Notes: a model not told the origin generated them from the sequence alone. Counted from the stretch's first letter, positions 1 through 7,046 are shown. The stretch is 11,384 nucleotides of DNA from RGIG6904 sp024680835 (GCA_024680835.1 JAILBP010000196.1:1-11384), one strand, 5' to 3'. Made by a program: numbers and translations.

Positions 1-19
1 GCGGTTGCACGAAATAATG

Positions 20-70
20 AAAAACAGATCCGATATGCGTGCTCAATACCACAACCACTCATCGGATCCG
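20..70 (-). terminator. Possible terminator after the tautomerase gene
   Basis: Reading leftward, the arms at 61-70 and 25-34 can pair over 10 positions (one G-U pair), and the second arm is followed directly by five T residues (20-24). The loop is long (26 nt), though it holds a further GTG/CAC pairing. Position, 16 nt after the tautomerase stop codon, fits a rho-independent terminator. The long loop keeps confidence low. Confidence 0.38.
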
Positions 71-86
71 TATTTCAAAAACATTA

Positions 87-431
87 TCAGAAATTGCTCC
101 CATTCCATCCCCAATCTTTCGATGTCGAGTATCTTACATATATATGGTCAGGGGAAATTCCAAACATATCGCTGAAAATATCGGTAAGCACACCGGTCAT
201 CTCATCAAAAGCCCCCGGATCCCCGCTTCCGTATATACTCACACTGATAAAAGCCACAGGTTCGCTGTTATCTCCCCGGAAGTACATTTTCTGATCATCC
301 TGAATATCCAGCATAAGCCATGACTCACTTTTCCCGGGTATTACAGCTATCGCCTGACCGAGCCTTTTCTTAAGTTCATCTCTTTGTTCCTCTGTTGTCT
401 TAACACTCAGTTTTGATTCTATAAACGGCAT
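87..431 (-). CDS. MIF-like tautomerase (4-oxalocrotonate tautomerase superfamily)
   Basis: This 114-residue protein resembles macrophage migration inhibitory factor / phenylpyruvate tautomerase along its whole length, the usual family size. Members of this superfamily use the N-terminal proline, exposed after Met removal, as the catalytic base. The expected residues are visible: Pro2, Lys34 (Lys32 of MIF) and Ile66 in SVSIYG (Ile64 of MIF). The C-terminal part (92-114: ISPDHIYVRY ... WGWNGSNF) matches the matching MIF stretch closely. An in-frame TTG at 446 would add five residues and bury the catalytic proline. The ATG at 431 has a GGAGGG Shine-Dalgarno 6-7 nt upstream and is therefore the start. 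No signal peptide or membrane segment is seen, so it is probably a cytosolic homotrimer. It is the last gene of the leftward series, 74 nt after the shikimate dehydrogenase-like gene; a link to aromatic (phenylpyruvate or shikimate) metabolism is only suggested by this neighbour. The physiological substrate is unknown. Confidence 0.88.
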   Translation of the reverse strand: MPFIESKLSVKTTEEQRDELKKRLGQAIAVIPGKSESWLMLDIQDDQKMYFRGDNSEPVAFISVSIYGSGDPGAFDEMTGVLTDIFSDMFGISPDHIYVRYSTSKDWGWNGSNF

Positions 432-505
432 CTTTTGTCCCTCCAAATATTTAGTCTTGTTTTAACTCGCAGACAATATCAGCATTTGCGGCAAATTGTT
501 TTCGC

Positions 506-1375
506 CTAGAAAAAACGTTCTTTCACTTCATCCACAGGCATATCACAACCCGTAAAAAACTTAAATGCAGCAACACCCTGCCACAGCAGCATTCCCTTTC
601 CACCGATACATTTGCAGCCGCAGCTTTCGGCATCTCTTAACATCTTTGTGATCTCCGGGTTATAAACTGCATCGCACACCACAAGCCCCGGGCGGAATGC
701 GGACAGATCTTTCACCACGCTCATATCCGCAAGATCAGGTTTCATACCTACTACAGTAGCATTGACAAAAATATCTGAACTGTTTGCCTCCGCCGTCATC
801 TTATCCGTATCATCAATATCGAAAACATTCACTATCACGCCCGGAACGGCATTTTTTATCTTTTCGGCGGTTTGGATCGTCCTCTCAAAAAATGCATCCT
901 TCTTATTAAATATGGAAATCTCTCTTGCACCGTCAAGTGCACACTGTACCTGAATGGCAGTAGCAGCACCTCCGCCTCCGCAGACGACAAGTTTTTTGCC
1001 TTTTACATCAACACCCTCACTCTTAAGATTGTTTACAAAGCCCTCTCCGTCAGTGATATGACCTGTGAGATGCCCGTTTTCATTCAAGATGGTGTTAATA
1101 GCGCCTATGATCTTCGCGGCGGGCGTGAGCTCATCCATATATTTGGCTGCTTCGGTTTTGTCAGGCATAGTGACGTTTCCGCCCCTCATATTGAAAAGTC
1201 TCATGGCCGAGATGGCTTCGGCGACCTGATCTTCCTTTACATCCAACGCTACATATACATAATCAAGTCCGAGTTTATCAAAACTGTAATTGTACATGGC
1301 AGGCGAACCCGAGTGTGCGACAGGTGAACCTATCAGTGCCATAAGGCCGGTTTTACCGGTAATCCTGGATTCCAT
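506..1375 (-). CDS. Shikimate/quinate dehydrogenase, AroE/YdiB family
   Basis: The 289-residue protein is full length for the shikimate dehydrogenase family, which interconverts 3-dehydroshikimate (or 3-dehydroquinate) and shikimate (or quinate) with NAD(P)H in the cytosol. Visible landmarks: the substrate-binding SxSP motif as SGSP (22-25), the catalytic lysine K73 in NVTMPDK, DELTPAAK/GAINT (81-95), aspartate D109 in HITDGEGF, the glycine-rich cofactor loop GGGGAATA (133-140) and the C-terminal GMLLWQG (261-267). The pattern DELTPAAK, NKKDAFF and the C-terminal block is closer to E. coli YdiB than to AroE, and the loop after beta-2 (NKKD, 157-160) lacks the NRT typical of NADP-specific AroE, so NAD use or dual specificity is likely. 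One departure is Ile107 where the family normally has Asn (the NTD motif). Start ATG at 1375 has an AAAGGGG ribosome binding site 6 nt upstream. Function as a true pathway AroE or as a catabolic quinate/shikimate enzyme cannot be settled here. Confidence 0.9.
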   Translation of the reverse strand: MESRITGKTGLMALIGSPVAHSGSPAMYNYSFDKLGLDYVYVALDVKEDQVAEAISAMRLFNMRGGNVTMPDKTEAAKYMDELTPAAKIIGAINTILNENGHLTGHITDGEGFVNNLKSEGVDVKGKKLVVCGGGGAATAIQVQCALDGAREISIFNKKDAFFERTIQTAEKIKNAVPGVIVNVFDIDDTDKMTAEANSSDIFVNATVVGMKPDLADMSVVKDLSAFRPGLVVCDAVYNPEITKMLRDAESCGCKCIGGKGMLLWQGVAAFKFFTGCDMPVDEVKERFF

Positions 1376-1422
1376 AATATCCCCTTTCTATAACTGCTGC
1401 TACGCAGCCACTCCTCAAAACC

Positions 1423-1438
1423 CTGTCAATTCTGACAG
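1423..1438. promoter_or_regulatory. Short palindrome upstream of the shikimate dehydrogenase-like gene
   Basis: A perfect 6+4+6 inverted repeat, CTGTCA-ATTC-TGACAG, lies about 48 nt before the start codon. A second small hairpin (GCTGC/GCAGC, 1396-1408) lies between it and the gene. It could be an operator half-site pair, but I see no convincing -35/-10 set beside it and the palindrome is short, so this is a weak call. Confidence 0.22.
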
Positions 1439-1531
1439 TATACTCTGATATTTTACAATAAAATGATAATGTATGCAACAAATAACAAACCGGGATCACA
1501 GATTAACTGCCCTCCCTGGGACACGCTTTGA

Positions 1532-2707
1532 CTACATATCCTCCATAGACTGCCTGCCCCTGAACTGATCAGGGAGAATAGCATCTTTCATGATATCCTT
1601 GGTGTTTTTTTTCTTGAAATCATCAGCCTGTATAAGACCAACATTCATAAGACTCATTCGGGTTCCTATCTCATGAGGGTTGGCACTTGTGGCAGCAACA
1701 TCGAAGGTTGTGGCGAGAACTCCCTTTCCGATAGTACCTCCCAGATTGTATGCCAGGCTTTTTATCTCATAAACATCCCTCGGATCCGGTTTTCGCATCT
1801 TGCAGGATATGAGGATAGGCTCAGAATGATGCATCAGGACAACATCAATCTCATTATCCACGGTATCTTTTCCGTCGTATCCAACCCAATCAATGACTAC
1901 ACCGAAATGGACTCTGGAATAATATCTTTTTAAATGAATGTAAACATACAGTTCAAGCCATATCCCGAATATTCCCAGATAGCTTCTTGACTGTTTTGAT
2001 GTGAACTGGTATGTGTTACCGCTCTTATTTTCAAGGAAACCATACTGCACAAATTTGCGCAGCAACGGCTTCACCTCATATTCTTTTTCATTATATACGC
2101 ATTTTTCGGGAACGGTGACGCTCATCCTCTGATTGGAGATATGATTGCCGAGATATTTCTGCAGCGCGTGCCAGCTCATGAGATCCTCAAATGTAGCCTC
2201 CGCCATCTTTAAGATGTTGTCATACATCAGCGGATCCGGCTCCATGTGAGAATTATTGAGCTGTTTGGCACCAAGGCACATAAGGTACTCATCCAGTGTG
2301 AGTTCCACCGCATCGGACAGCACCCGCAGGTCGATGGCGGATATTATCTTCCGCTCCTTACGGTTCAGATATACCGCCGTCAGCTCGTACTGCTTTGCAA
2401 CATAGAAGCCCGCCGCCGTCATAAGCTCATCTCCGCCTGTCAGATCCATGTATATCTCTTCGTTTTGCTCATTAACAATGATCCGCTCCAGCATCTGCTG
2501 AATCTCGGAAACATGATGAAGATTTATATTAATGGTCTTAACAGCAAGCGACGGCTCCCTGCTCTGCGCAGCCATCACCGAAAAGGCTATGCGCTCGCTG
2601 TTATACTGTCTCTCATCATATATTATGATAAGCTTGTCGGGTTTCAAAGAAAAAACCGGCACCAGAAAATGCAATGCATTTGCATCAAAAAATTCGATCA
2701 GAGTCAT
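1532..2707 (-). CDS. CARF-domain PD-(D/E)XK nuclease, Card1/Can2 (DUF1887) type
   Basis: The 391-residue protein has the layout of Card1/Can2: an N-terminal Rossmann-like CARF sensor (about 1-140), a linker with winged-helix-like sequence (about 160-240) and a C-terminal restriction-type nuclease (about 245-365). The CARF signature is DLTGGDELM (88-96). The nuclease core shows Glu252 (IWLELYV), NEID (285-288, Asp288 as a metal ligand) and ISCK (300-303, Lys303). In studied members (T. succinifaciens Card1, Can2) cyclic tetra-adenylate made by type III CRISPR Cas10 binds the CARF dimer and switches on DNA/RNA cleavage. The Glu expected in D-x(n)-E-x-K is Ser301 here; I recall SCK variants in clostridial relatives, so this may be a subgroup trait rather than inactivation. 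There is no CRISPR array, cas gene or cyclase in the window, so the activator must come from elsewhere or be different. The start ATG has an AGGGAG site about 8 nt upstream. It follows the exonuclease gene by 74 nt and may be co-transcribed. Confidence 0.86.
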   Translation of the reverse strand: MTLIEFFDANALHFLVPVFSLKPDKLIIIYDERQYNSERIAFSVMAAQSREPSLAVKTININLHHVSEIQQMLERIIVNEQNEEIYMDLTGGDELMTAAGFYVAKQYELTAVYLNRKERKIISAIDLRVLSDAVELTLDEYLMCLGAKQLNNSHMEPDPLMYDNILKMAEATFEDLMSWHALQKYLGNHISNQRMSVTVPEKCVYNEKEYEVKPLLRKFVQYGFLENKSGNTYQFTSKQSRSYLGIFGIWLELYVYIHLKRYYSRVHFGVVIDWVGYDGKDTVDNEIDVVLMHHSEPILISCKMRKPDPRDVYEIKSLAYNLGGTIGKGVLATTFDVAATSANPHEIGTRMSLMNVGLIQADDFKKKNTKDIMKDAILPDQFRGRQSMEDM

Positions 2708-2730
2708 GATAAATACTCCCTACTGAACAT

Positions 2731-2760
2731 TATTGTGATCGGTTGCTATTGTGAATCACA
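2731..2760. promoter_or_regulatory. TGTGA repeats upstream of the CARF nuclease gene
   Basis: The short gap before the CARF nuclease holds a perfect palindrome TGTGAATCACA (2750-2760) and a direct repeat of TATTGTGA (2731-2738 and 2747-2754, 16 bp apart). On the coding strand a poor promoter can be drawn there (TTCACA followed 15-17 nt later by an AATAAT/TAATGT box). This could give the nuclease its own regulated promoter inside the exonuclease-CARF gene pair, but the signals are weak. Confidence 0.25.
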
Positions 2761-2781
2761 GAAATCTTCAACTCTATTCCA

Positions 2782-3438
2782 CTATATTTTCCTGGTACAG
2801 GTACATGCAGGATATCCGCTGCACCCCCAGAAAATTCCGAATTTACCTTTTCTCTTTACCATATTGCGCCCGCATTTCGGACATTTTATAACTGCACTGT
2901 TAGCCGCTTCTATCATGGGTCCCAGCTTCTCATAAACCCTGTACGTCATTTTGCAATCCGCCAAAGCCCTGTGGGCTCCCGCCGTCGATATGCCGAAATG
3001 TCCTGCCAGATCACCGAGACTGTGATGCGGCAATTCAGGCAGGCATACACGCGACAGCGGAAGCGTATCCATATAGTCATTGCCGGGTACTTCCAGCCCC
3101 AGATTAACGCAATCCCTGTAAATATATTTGAGATCGAACTGCTGTATATTTTGCCCCAACAAAACCGAATCGCCCACAAATTCCAGAAATTCCGGCAAAG
3201 CCTGGGCGATGGTCGGAGCATCCGCCACCATCTCGTCCGTGATGTTATTAACCTGGGTCGCATAGAAAGGTATAGGCTGCTCAGGGTTCACCAGAGTAGA
3301 GAACTCCGCCACCTCTTCTCCGTCCTTTACCCTGATGGCCGATATCTCTATGATCTTATCCTTTTTGGTGGAGACACCTGTTGTCTCCAGGTCAAATACT
3401 ACATACTCGCTGATATACTGATCTAATCTTTTTCCCAT
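2782..3438 (-). CDS. DEDDh 3'-5' exonuclease with C-terminal topoisomerase-type zinc finger
   Basis: The 218-residue protein is a DnaQ/PolC-type exonuclease. ExoI is FDLETTG (Asp16, Glu18), ExoII is QNIQQFD (Asp102; the common His of HNxxFD is Gln97), and ExoIII is HRALADC (His156, Asp161), which makes a complete DEDDh set, so activity on single-stranded DNA or RNA 3' ends is expected. Residues 185-214 form a C4 zinc ribbon like those at the C terminus of type IA topoisomerases: CPKCG (186-190) and then Cys206 and Cys212/Cys214 in WGCSGYPACTC. Such modules bind single-stranded nucleic acid. It is too short to be a polymerase and lacks a BRCT or helicase domain. It could be a repair or proofreading-like enzyme, or the partner of the CARF nuclease encoded next. 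Start ATG has a GGTGAG site about 6 nt upstream. I found no clear promoter between it and the HU terminator. Confidence 0.87.
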   Translation of the reverse strand: MGKRLDQYISEYVVFDLETTGVSTKKDKIIEISAIRVKDGEEVAEFSTLVNPEQPIPFYATQVNNITDEMVADAPTIAQALPEFLEFVGDSVLLGQNIQQFDLKYIYRDCVNLGLEVPGNDYMDTLPLSRVCLPELPHHSLGDLAGHFGISTAGAHRALADCKMTYRVYEKLGPMIEAANSAVIKCPKCGRNMVKRKGKFGIFWGCSGYPACTCTRKI

Positions 3439-3516
3439 TTTTATCTCACCAAAACACCCCTCAGTCAGCAGAGCCGACAGCTCTCCCGAAAGAGCCCTTA
3501 ATGGAGGTTACATACT

Positions 3517-3542
3517 AAAAAACCCGGTCGAATCCGACCGGG
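3517..3542 (-). terminator. Rho-independent terminator of the HU gene
   Basis: Leftward-reading perfect 8-bp GC-rich stem CCCGGTCG / CGACCGGG (3535-3542 with 3523-3530), a GATT tetraloop, and six T residues right after it. It starts 18 nt past the HU stop codon. This is a textbook terminator, so HU is probably a single-gene transcript and the exonuclease needs its own promoter or read-through. Confidence 0.93.
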
Positions 3543-3559
3543 CTTAAACACAACTTAAA

Positions 3560-3847
3560 TTATTTCTTCTTCTTTGAGTTTACAGCCTCTTTAAGAGCCT
3601 TACCAGCCTTGAATGCCGGAGCCTTAGAAGCCTTGATCTTGATCTCTTTACCTGTCTGCGGATTGCGGCCTGTTCTTGCTGCACGATCTCTGGTCTCGAA
3701 TGTACCAAAGCCGATGAGTGTTACTTTCTCACCCTTCTTGAGCTCTTCTGTAATAGCCTCAACAATGGCATCTACTGCCTTTCCTGAAGCAGCCTTGGTA
3801 AGCTCTGCCTTCTCTGCAACTGCAGCGATAAGTTCTGTCTTGTTCAT
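3560..3847 (-). CDS. hup: HU family histone-like DNA-binding protein
   Basis: The 95-residue protein is HU over its whole length (usual size 90-95). The N-terminal helical dimer half (1-45) is followed by the signature GFGTFETRDRAARTGRNPQTG (starting at residue 46), with the DNA-intercalating proline at Pro63 on the beta arm, and by the C-terminal APAFKAGKALKEAV helix. The tail ends in four lysines. HU binds DNA as a dimer without strong sequence specificity, bends it, and compacts the nucleoid; it also assists initiation at many origins, which is of note on a replicon with an iteron origin. The start ATG has a perfect AGGAGG 8 nt upstream and an extended -10 promoter about 57 nt upstream. 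Product certainty is high; whether it is the only HU of the cell or an extra copy carried by this replicon is unknown. Confidence 0.96.
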   Translation of the reverse strand: MNKTELIAAVAEKAELTKAASGKAVDAIVEAITEELKKGEKVTLIGFGTFETRDRAARTGRNPQTGKEIKIKASKAPAFKAGKALKEAVNSKKKK

Positions 3848-3903
3848 TATTTTTTCCTCCTATGGATTAAATGTGCATGCAACACACATGCTTACAAAAT
3901 TGG

Positions 3904-3931
3904 ATTATAGCAGACTTGCGCCATATGTAAA
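3904..3931 (-). promoter_or_regulatory. Sigma-A promoter of the HU gene
   Basis: On the coding strand: -35 TTTACA (3926-3931), 16-nt spacer, and a perfect extended -10 TGCTATAAT (TATAAT at 3904-3909). Expected transcription start near 3897 gives a leader of about 50 nt. That leader contains GCATG / CATGC arms (7-nt loop) that could form a small hairpin before the AGGAGG. A strong housekeeping promoter fits an abundant protein such as HU. Confidence 0.82.
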
Positions 3932-4096
3932 GGTTTTTTTTCAAAAAATCCCTGTTTTATGCGTTTTTTGTGCATTTTCAACTTAAAAAGCCTTATTTCT
4001 CAACAGTTTTGAAACATAATATATAAAAAATTCAGTAAAATTGCCACTTGTGGAACCATACCACGCCAAATCCCGTGTTATTACTGCATTGCGGTA

Positions 4097-4525
4097 TCAT
4101 GTTTTTCTGATAAATGTTTTTCCGCACTTTGGACAGGTGACTTCCACTTTTCCGTGTCCCTTCGGGACTCTGACAGTCTGTTTGCAGCCCGGACACCTGA
4201 AAAACCTGTGGGTGTCCTTTTCCGCCTGCATCTGCTTGTGTTTTTTCCATTTGTCCCGAAGTTTGAACTCAACCGCCAGATACTTAATATTCTCTTTTTT
4301 TCTGGCTTCGCGGTTTTTAGAGAAAAAACGAAAGTAATAGTATAATATAAGGATAACACCGGGGATAAAAAACCATTTTATCCCGGACAAAAAACCGATC
4401 GCCAGAAAGATCAGCGCCAGCATGGACAAAAAGCGTGAAAAATTATCCGCTCCGTATCTCCCCTGCATTATCCTGCCGAACCACACCAGGAATTTCTGGG
4501 ATGCTTTTTTCCACTTATCGGACAT
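4097..4525 (-). CDS. Small membrane protein with C-terminal zinc ribbon
   Basis: The 142-residue protein has an amphipathic N terminus with the motif MQGRYGADNFSRFL (20-33), two hydrophobic helices (about 32-48 and 51-67) separated by a tight turn, a basic stretch (67-108) and a C4 zinc ribbon CPGC (111-114) ... CPKC (131-134). The two-helix hairpin puts both ends on the same side; the many Lys/Arg residues suggest the cytoplasm, so the ribbon would be cytoplasmic. I recognise the architecture as one common in Lachnospiraceae hypothetical proteins but know no function for it. The ribbon could bind nucleic acid or a protein partner, or sense metal or redox. It starts 47 nt after the diguanylate cyclase gene, with an AGGAGA site just upstream of the ATG, and is probably co-transcribed with it. 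Confidence 0.8.
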   Translation of the reverse strand: MSDKWKKASQKFLVWFGRIMQGRYGADNFSRFLSMLALIFLAIGFLSGIKWFFIPGVILILYYYFRFFSKNREARKKENIKYLAVEFKLRDKWKKHKQMQAEKDTHRFFRCPGCKQTVRVPKGHGKVEVTCPKCGKTFIRKT

Positions 4526-4572
4526 ATCTTCTCCTGTCTGTATCAGATATTTGCGTTATTAGCCCGCCACGC

Positions 4573-6474
4573 TTATTTTCTGAGTGTTTTGCGCTGTTCC
4601 TTGACTCTGTACATCATCTCGTCAGCAGACGTCACGAGGTCCTCCAGGTTATTGACCTCTGACGCCGGTCTCATGCTGAATCCGCAGCTGCACTCGATCT
4701 TATACGGCCATTGATTGAGAGAGTTGTAATTCTGCAGATAACTCTCAACCCTGTCTATGAACATCACCGGATCATCATGGGTCTCCATAATGCCGAACAC
4801 CAAAAACTCGTCACCGCCGCTTCGGCAGCATACCTCCCTGCGCTCCGATGCCTGCCTCATGGCATTGGCTATCTGCAGGATGGCATTATCTCCCGCGGCA
4901 TGCCCGTAGGTATCATTGATGATCTTCAAACCATCCAGGTCAAGGGCTATACACATAAGGTAATTTCCGTCCCTCTTGGCAACTTCCATTATCTTTTCCA
5001 CATATCTCTGCATGCCGAAACGATTATACAGCTTGGTGAGCTCGTCCCTCACATACATGCTGTCCAGCTTTTCGACCAGGGAATCTTTTTCCCATAAAAG
5101 ATGAAAGCTGTTCACAATACTGATGGCCGTGGTCATAAACGTGTACAACATAGGCTGCCAGATAAGACTTCTGTTAATGTAAAGCTTCATGTATCCGATA
5201 TTCATGCCGTTTATATACAGAGGAACATACTCCACACGCACCGGCTCGGTCTCGTCATCCATTGAACTGATGATATCCGGCATGTATTCATTGGCGAACT
5301 CAATAGGCCTGTCATCGCCCCTGTACATGATATGCACCATATCCCTGGTATATCCCATCTTTCGCTCCTCTATGATGGGATGCCCGAAAATATCGGCACA
5401 TGCATAAATATCCACCTTATCGATCTTAAAGAATCCGATGTGTTTGCAGGCGGCCCTTATCAGATCCTTCATGTTGCTGACGCCTGCAGTCAGACGCCAC
5501 ATTTCGGAAATATAGTGTATAAAAATATTTCTCTCGATGAGCTCCTGATTTTTGTACTGGTTGATCTTGAAAAGCTTTGTGGTATCTACCTTCTCACATC
5601 CACAACTCTGCGACGGACAGATATGCGCCGGAACCCTGGATAATCTGTCAGGTTTTGAACCGCCCCATATTTTTTCCAGGAGATCGATCGCCACATGGCC
5701 GGCTTCTTCAATGGATCTTTCAACCGAAGTTATGGAAGGCTCATAGTCAATTGCCTCCTGAATGTGATCGAATCCCGTGACTATAACATCTTCCGGAACA
5801 CGATAACCGTGATCCATAAGATATTTGGTAGTAAACATTGCCATACTGTCATTGGCGCAGGCAAAAGCATCGGGAACATCATGATCTTTAAGATATTTCT
5901 CCACTACCTCCTCTGCATTGCGGTGAAACCATCCGTATCCCACCCTCTCCGGATCAAAAGGAATTCCGGCATCTGCAAGAGCCTGCCTGTATGCCTCTAT
6001 TCTCTCCTCGGATTCCTTATTACCTTCAAAGCCCGAAATGAAATTGATATAGCGGCAGCCATGAACTTCTATCAAATGTTTGACCATAGCCCTGATGCCT
6101 GCAGGGTCGTCATACTCGATCCTGTAAACATTCTCATATCCGGAAGAGGTGATGGTATCCACCACTACTGTAGGCACATTGAATTCCTGTGCATTGTCCA
6201 GTATTCGGTCAGCCACATCCGGTCTCAAAATATCACCGAGGATCACAATTCCGTCGAATCTGCTGTAATCCGGGAGAAACATTATGTTAGTCTCACCATT
6301 TACCACGATATCCGGGAAATGCTCTTCCGTGAAATTAGGTGTTTTCATGAGCGTATGGAATGATATGACCTCATATCCCTTCTCTATGGCATCGGAAAGA
6401 ATGGCAGTCTCTATAACTCCCTCTTCTCTGTCATTATCTCCTCCCAAAAAAAGGCCTATCCTCTTCTTTGGCAT
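4573..6474 (-). CDS. Cytosolic LacI-type ligand-binding / GGDEF diguanylate cyclase fusion
   Basis: The 633-residue protein has three parts. Residues 4-295 are a periplasmic-binding-protein fold of the LacI/GalR type (Peripla_BP_3; GLFLGGDND start, FACANDS at 204-210, VTGFDH at 232-237), ending in the SCGC cysteine motif (290-293). Residues about 305-465 are a helical/GAF-like linker. Residues about 470-630 are a GGDEF domain. The catalytic motif is canonical, SGGDEF (552-557), with metal ligand Asp512 in ALDLDGLKIINDTYGH, so synthesis of c-di-GMP from GTP is expected. The product-inhibition I-site (RxxD five residues before the motif) reads ERRE, so feedback inhibition is probably lost. There is no signal peptide, membrane helix or N-terminal helix-turn-helix: the ligand-binding domain starts at residue 4, so a cytosolic small molecule, perhaps a sugar, would control c-di-GMP output. 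Start ATG has AGGGGAG about 6 nt upstream. Ligand and downstream target are unknown. Confidence 0.92.
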   Translation of the reverse strand: MPKKRIGLFLGGDNDREEGVIETAILSDAIEKGYEVISFHTLMKTPNFTEEHFPDIVVNGETNIMFLPDYSRFDGIVILGDILRPDVADRILDNAQEFNVPTVVVDTITSSGYENVYRIEYDDPAGIRAMVKHLIEVHGCRYINFISGFEGNKESEERIEAYRQALADAGIPFDPERVGYGWFHRNAEEVVEKYLKDHDVPDAFACANDSMAMFTTKYLMDHGYRVPEDVIVTGFDHIQEAIDYEPSITSVERSIEEAGHVAIDLLEKIWGGSKPDRLSRVPAHICPSQSCGCEKVDTTKLFKINQYKNQELIERNIFIHYISEMWRLTAGVSNMKDLIRAACKHIGFFKIDKVDIYACADIFGHPIIEERKMGYTRDMVHIMYRGDDRPIEFANEYMPDIISSMDDETEPVRVEYVPLYINGMNIGYMKLYINRSLIWQPMLYTFMTTAISIVNSFHLLWEKDSLVEKLDSMYVRDELTKLYNRFGMQRYVEKIMEVAKRDGNYLMCIALDLDGLKIINDTYGHAAGDNAILQIANAMRQASERREVCCRSGGDEFLVFGIMETHDDPVMFIDRVESYLQNYNSLNQWPYKIECSCGFSMRPASEVNNLEDLVTSADEMMYRVKEQRKTLRK

Positions 6475-6620
6475 AATAAACTCCCCTGAAAATCAATACT
6501 CTTTACTGCTCTTTTAATAAATTTTTAGAAATATAGCCGCATATTCGCATTAAATCAGGATATAATCGTGTGTGTTTGCGGTATTTTTGAAGAACGGCAA
6601 AAACAACCGATTCTTACCAG

Positions 6621-7046
6621 TCAGATTCCTGTCTTTTCCCTGTCCTCTGTTTCAAGTCTGACATTTTCGCCTATATTTAACAGATCAAATTCTCTAATCA
6701 ACATCAGACGGACATACGCCGGAGGATTGCTCCTGGCAGAACACCAGTCCTCTAATGTACGGATCGGTATACAAAAATAATGAGAGATATCTGCCTTTTT
6801 TCTGCCACTGGATTTAACGATTTCTGCCATATCCATATGAGCAGCATCAAATATCCCCCTCAGAACATCGTACCATAGAACCGCGTCAATACGGTATTTC
6901 TGAGGTCTTATGACGTTTTTTCCGTCACCAGTTATCATTTTTGCAAGAAATATTGCTTTGTCATCTTCGCTCAGCGCAAGATTCCAAATCCGATGAAAAA
7001 TCCGATCTGGCAAAATCTTCAAACGACGATTTCTCTTCTGTGTCAT
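6621..7046 (-). CDS. Helix-turn-helix protein next to the replication gene
   Basis: A 141-residue basic protein. Residues about 72-120 look like an XRE-like helix-turn-helix, with the end pattern IPIRTLEDWCSARSNPPAYVRLML as in clostridial small regulators that read IPxRTxxxWxxGxRxxPxYV. I do not recognise the N-terminal half (RIFHRIWNLALSEDDKAIF...). I prefer the ATG at 7046; an in-frame GTG at 7061 would add five residues, but the only AGGAG overlaps that GTG and lies about 14 nt from the ATG, so the start is uncertain and translation may be inefficient. The gene lies 137 nt after the initiator gene, with a 12-bp-period direct repeat and a palindrome in the gap, so an autoregulator or a regulator of replication genes is plausible. 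No enzymatic motif is seen. Confidence 0.72.
   Translation of the reverse strand: MTQKRNRRLKILPDRIFHRIWNLALSEDDKAIFLAKMITGDGKNVIRPQKYRIDAVLWYDVLRGIFDAAHMDMAEIVKSSGRKKADISHYFCIPIRTLEDWCSARSNPPAYVRLMLIREFDLLNIGENVRLETEDREKTGI

Noticed and set aside
432..505. Promoter for the tautomerase gene (TTGTCT, 17 nt, TAAATA)
   Set aside because: The -10 box would lie directly against the Shine-Dalgarno, putting the transcription start inside or after the ribosome binding site.
1490..1531. GGGA/TCCC pairing after the CARF nuclease as a terminator
   Set aside because: The stem is very short and no T-tract follows on the minus strand.
2246..2935. A long plus-strand open frame of 229 codons
   Set aside because: It runs antisense through the CARF nuclease and exonuclease genes, has no recognisable domain, and both minus-strand products have clear family motifs.
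5695..6363. A plus-strand open frame of 222 codons
   Set aside because: It lies wholly antisense to the ligand-binding domain of the GGDEF protein, whose motifs are unmistakable, so it is a shadow frame.
6558..6567. Plus-strand TATAAT before a 70-codon plus-strand frame at 6568
   Set aside because: No -35 element at a proper distance, and the frame is antisense to the helix-turn-helix gene with no ribosome binding site.
6584..6616. Hairpin after the helix-turn-helix gene (AAGAA-CGG paired with CCG-TTCTT, one bulge) as a terminator
   Set aside because: On the minus strand it is followed by CAAAAATACC rather than T residues, and on the plus strand there is no T run either.
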